Of a DNA stretch of 64,000 nt, positions 62,111 through 64,000 are shown in pieces. The notes under the pieces were generated by a model. It saw nothing but the letters and a program-made list of their open reading frames with translations, did no database searches and had not been told where the DNA came from. Positions within the stretch are counted from its first letter, which is position 1. Each line of letters begins with the position of its first letter. The position numbers and the translations under genes are program-made. The DNA is from Frankia sp. R82 (lineage in GTDB: Bacteria; Actinomycetota; Actinomycetes; Frankiales; Frankiaceae), in the NCBI RefSeq assembly GCF_023716925.1, contig NZ_JAMQQG010000020.1, positions 1 through 64,000 of the forward strand. Direction: 5' to 3'.

Positions 62111-62890
62111 ATGATGGCACGGACAATGCAGGGTCGGACGGCAATGGTGATCGGAGCCTCCGGTGGAGTAGGTCGAGCGGTGGCGCTGGCCTTCGCCCGT
62201 GAGGGGGCTGACGTCGCGCTGGCGGGCCGTGACCCCGGAGCGCTCGAACGCGTGGCCTCGAACTGCCGGGAGCAGAACGTGGCAGTTGTCACATCGGCGT
62301 TCGACATGACCGACGAGAAGGCCGTCCTTGCCGCGGTAGCAGCGGTCGGCATGCAGTTGGCTGTGCCGAACGTGCTGGTCAACGCGGCCGGAACTCCGGA
62401 CAGCCGGCGGTTCGCCGACGTCACTGTCGATCTCTGGCGAAGCGTCATGCGAGTGCACGTGGAAGGTCCGCTCGTGCTCATGCGGGCGGTCCTCCCCGCT
62501 ATGGTTTCCGTCGGCGGCGGCGCGATCATAAACATCGGCTCGAGCGCCGCCGTCGTCGGTTTTCCCTACGCCGCCCCGTACACCGCCGCGAAACATGCTC
62601 TGCTCGGGCTGACCCGATCCGTCGCCGCCGAGTACGCCGATCGGCGAGTAACCGTGAACTGCGTCTGCCCGTATTACGTGGACACCCCTGGCACGCGACG
62701 CGTCATTGGCGATCGTATGCAGGCAAAGGGGTGCGACCATGAAGAGGCGATCAGGCCTTTCCTCAACCCGCAGCGCTGCCTGGTATCGGCCGAGGATGTC
62801 GCGGCCGTCTGCGTGCTACTTGCCTCTGACGGAGGCAGGTCGATCACCGGTCAGGCGCTGAACGTCGACGGTGGAAAAGTCCAGAGCTGA
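62111..62890 (+). CDS. Short-chain dehydrogenase/reductase (3-oxoacyl reductase-like)
   Basis: 259 residues. VIGASGGVGRAVALAFAREG near 12 binds NAD(P); NAAGTPDS, the INIGSSAAVVG Ser and YTAAK (Tyr/Lys) are the catalytic residues; end SITGQALNVDGG is typical. ATG at 62111 or 62114. The following FAD gene starts 38 bases after the stop with an ideal AGGAGG, so they are probably cotranscribed. A ketoreductase role beside PfaD is plausible. Confidence 0.9.
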   Translation: MMARTMQGRTAMVIGASGGVGRAVALAFAREGADVALAGRDPGALERVASNCREQNVAVVTSAFDMTDEKAVLAAVAAVGMQLAVPNVLVNAAGTPDSRRFADVTVDLWRSVMRVHVEGPLVLMRAVLPAMVSVGGGAIINIGSSAAVVGFPYAAPYTAAKHALLGLTRSVAAEYADRRVTVNCVCPYYVDTPGTRRVIGDRMQAKGCDHEEAIRPFLNPQRCLVSAEDVAAVCVLLASDGGRSITGQALNVDGGKVQS

Positions 62891-62928
62891 ATCCGGTGCC
62901 CGCCGCAAGCGAGCTAGGAGGAATCGCG

Positions 62929-64000
62929 ATGACCGATGCCGGTCGCGGTCGCGACAGCACACCCCGCGGACATGTGCACGTCCTCGGTGCAAGCATCGCG
63001 GGGCTGCTGGCCGCGCGTGTCCTCGCGGATCACTTCGACCGGGTGACCGTGTTCGAGCGTGACCCGTTCACGGCGCAGGGCTACCGGGACGGTGTCCCGC
63101 AGGCCCGCCACATCCACGCCCTGATGCACCGTGGCAGTCAGATCATGGAAGAGCTCTTTCCCGGACTGCTGGCCGAGATGGCCGCTCTGGGCGTGCCCCA
63201 CACCCGATGGCTGGAACGGTCCCGCTGGTATCTGGGCGGTACGCCCATGATCGCACCGCGCCACAACGAGACCACCCTCGCCACGCCGAGCCGCCCGCTG
63301 CTGGAAAAGCTGTTGCGGACCCGGGTGGCGGCCTACCCGAACGTGACGTTGTGCGACCAGGTCACGGTGGTCGGCCTGGCCCACGTACCGGGCCGTATCA
63401 CCGGGATCCGAACCGTGACCGACGGATCCGACGTCAGTGAGATCATTCCAGGCGATCTGATCGTCGACGCGACCGGTCGTAACTCCGCTGCTGGGCGGTG
63501 GCTGGCCGAGCTGGGGTACCGGAGCCCGGCGGAGTCGCGGGTCGAGGTCGACCTCGGCTACTGCTCACGGCGCTACCGCCGCCGCCCGGATGACCTCGGC
63601 GGGGACGTCGCCCTGACCGCGTCGACCGTGCCGGGGATGCCGGGTGCCGCCGTGCTGGCCATCGAGGGCGACGCCTGGCACGTCACCCTGTCGGGCACGC
63701 TCGGCCGGCGGGCGCCGACGGATCCGGCGGGCTACCTCGAATACGCCGCCCGGCTGCCGGTTCCGGACGTCCTTGAGCTGATCCGCAACGCCGAGGCCCT
63801 GGATGACCCGGTCCAGCATCGGGTGCGCGATTCCATCCGCCGACGTTACGAGGACCTGCCGGATCAGCCGGCCGGCCTCATCGCCATGGGCGACGCGGTG
63901 ACGAGTTTCAACCCCATCTACGCCCAGGGCATGACCGTCGCCGCACAGCAGGCACTGGTCCTGCGCGCCCTGCTGGGGGAGCCGGGCCCGGTCCAACCGG
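62929..64000 (+). CDS. FAD-dependent monooxygenase/epoxidase-like oxidoreductase (3' partial)
   Basis: At least 357 residues, open to the right edge. LGASIAGLLAARVLADHFDRVTVFERDPF is the FAD-binding GxGxxG-like fold with GASIAG; LIVDATGRNSAAGRWL and GDAVTSFNPIYAQGMTVAAQQALVLR match the group that includes geranylgeranyl-reductase- and polyketide-epoxidase-like FAD enzymes. Start ATG at 62929 has AGGAGG at 62916-62921. Likely oxidises a polyunsaturated or isoprenoid substrate; the partner pathway is not in the window. Confidence 0.88.
   Translation, partial: MTDAGRGRDSTPRGHVHVLGASIAGLLAARVLADHFDRVTVFERDPFTAQGYRDGVPQARHIHALMHRGSQIMEELFPGLLAEMAALGVPHTRWLERSRWYLGGTPMIAPRHNETTLATPSRPLLEKLLRTRVAAYPNVTLCDQVTVVGLAHVPGRITGIRTVTDGSDVSEIIPGDLIVDATGRNSAAGRWLAELGYRSPAESRVEVDLGYCSRRYRRRPDDLGGDVALTASTVPGMPGAAVLAIEGDAWHVTLSGTLGRRAPTDPAGYLEYAARLPVPDVLELIRNAEALDDPVQHRVRDSIRRRYEDLPDQPAGLIAMGDAVTSFNPIYAQGMTVAAQQALVLRALLGEPGPVQP

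Noticed and set aside
61700-62740. 346-codon minus-strand frame across the pfaD/SDR divergent spacer
   Set aside because: It overlaps the SDR gene antisense and has no domain or ribosome-binding site.
1-64000. tRNA, rRNA, insertion sequences, integrase or attachment sites
   Set aside because: None was recognised by eye; short tRNA genes cannot be fully excluded without a covariance-model search.

Overview
The window is high-GC DNA with strong G/C bias at third codon positions. It carries a mycofactocin cluster, an SsgA-like protein, DUF222-HNH and SWIM/SNF2 genes, and very large TIR/NTPase/WD40 proteins. Together these point to a filamentous actinobacterium, most likely Frankia or a close relative. 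That assignment is an inference from gene content, not a database result. No rRNA, tRNA, CRISPR array, insertion sequence or integrase was recognised.

Layout. 1-4575: 3' part of a modular type I PKS (AT-KR-ACP-TE, terminal module). 4576-5130: a long inverted repeat and a 13-bp tandem array. 5131-5907: a Z-prenyl diphosphate synthase. 5993-11919: a split mycofactocin locus (mftA, mftB, mftC; a divergent TetR gene and an amidohydrolase; then mftD behind its own operator-like palindrome). mftE and mftF are absent from the window. 12391-18234: a membrane-tethered substrate-binding protein, a PAP2 phosphatase, an SsgA-like protein, a decayed propane-monooxygenase-type hydroxylase gene and a divergent SDR/MarR pair. 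18437-22891: TetR-SDR pair, LLM-type F420 oxidoreductase, MmyB-type regulator and CorA-like channel.

22979-43057 is an accessory region. It has a ChaB-like relic, a TIR-NTPase-TM-WD40 receptor-like protein overlapping an exported solute-binding protein, a SWIM/SNF2 pair, and an HNH gene with a LexA-like box. It also has a fumarylacetoacetate-hydrolase-family gene and a second TIR protein (TIR-NACHT-pentapeptide-WD40) split by a -1 frame change at an A6 run.

43075-50115: a lipoprotein, truncated haemoglobin, an ECF sigma/Rieske/cupredoxin/phosphoesterase group with a shared promoter-like motif, an enoyl-CoA hydratase and an orphan ABC ATPase. 50167-59854 is a tightly overlapping minus-strand operon: MBL hydrolase, sugar-type ABC importer, hotdog thioesterase, acyl-CoA ligase, CYP102-like P450 and tyrosine phosphatase. 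60122-64000: PfaD-like reductase, SDR and an FAD oxygenase, probably the edge of a lipid or polyketide cluster continuing to the right.

A recurring feature is short tandem repeats. Those inside coding regions have periods divisible by three (6, 9, 12, 15, 18 bp), while intergenic arrays also use 11 and 13 bp.
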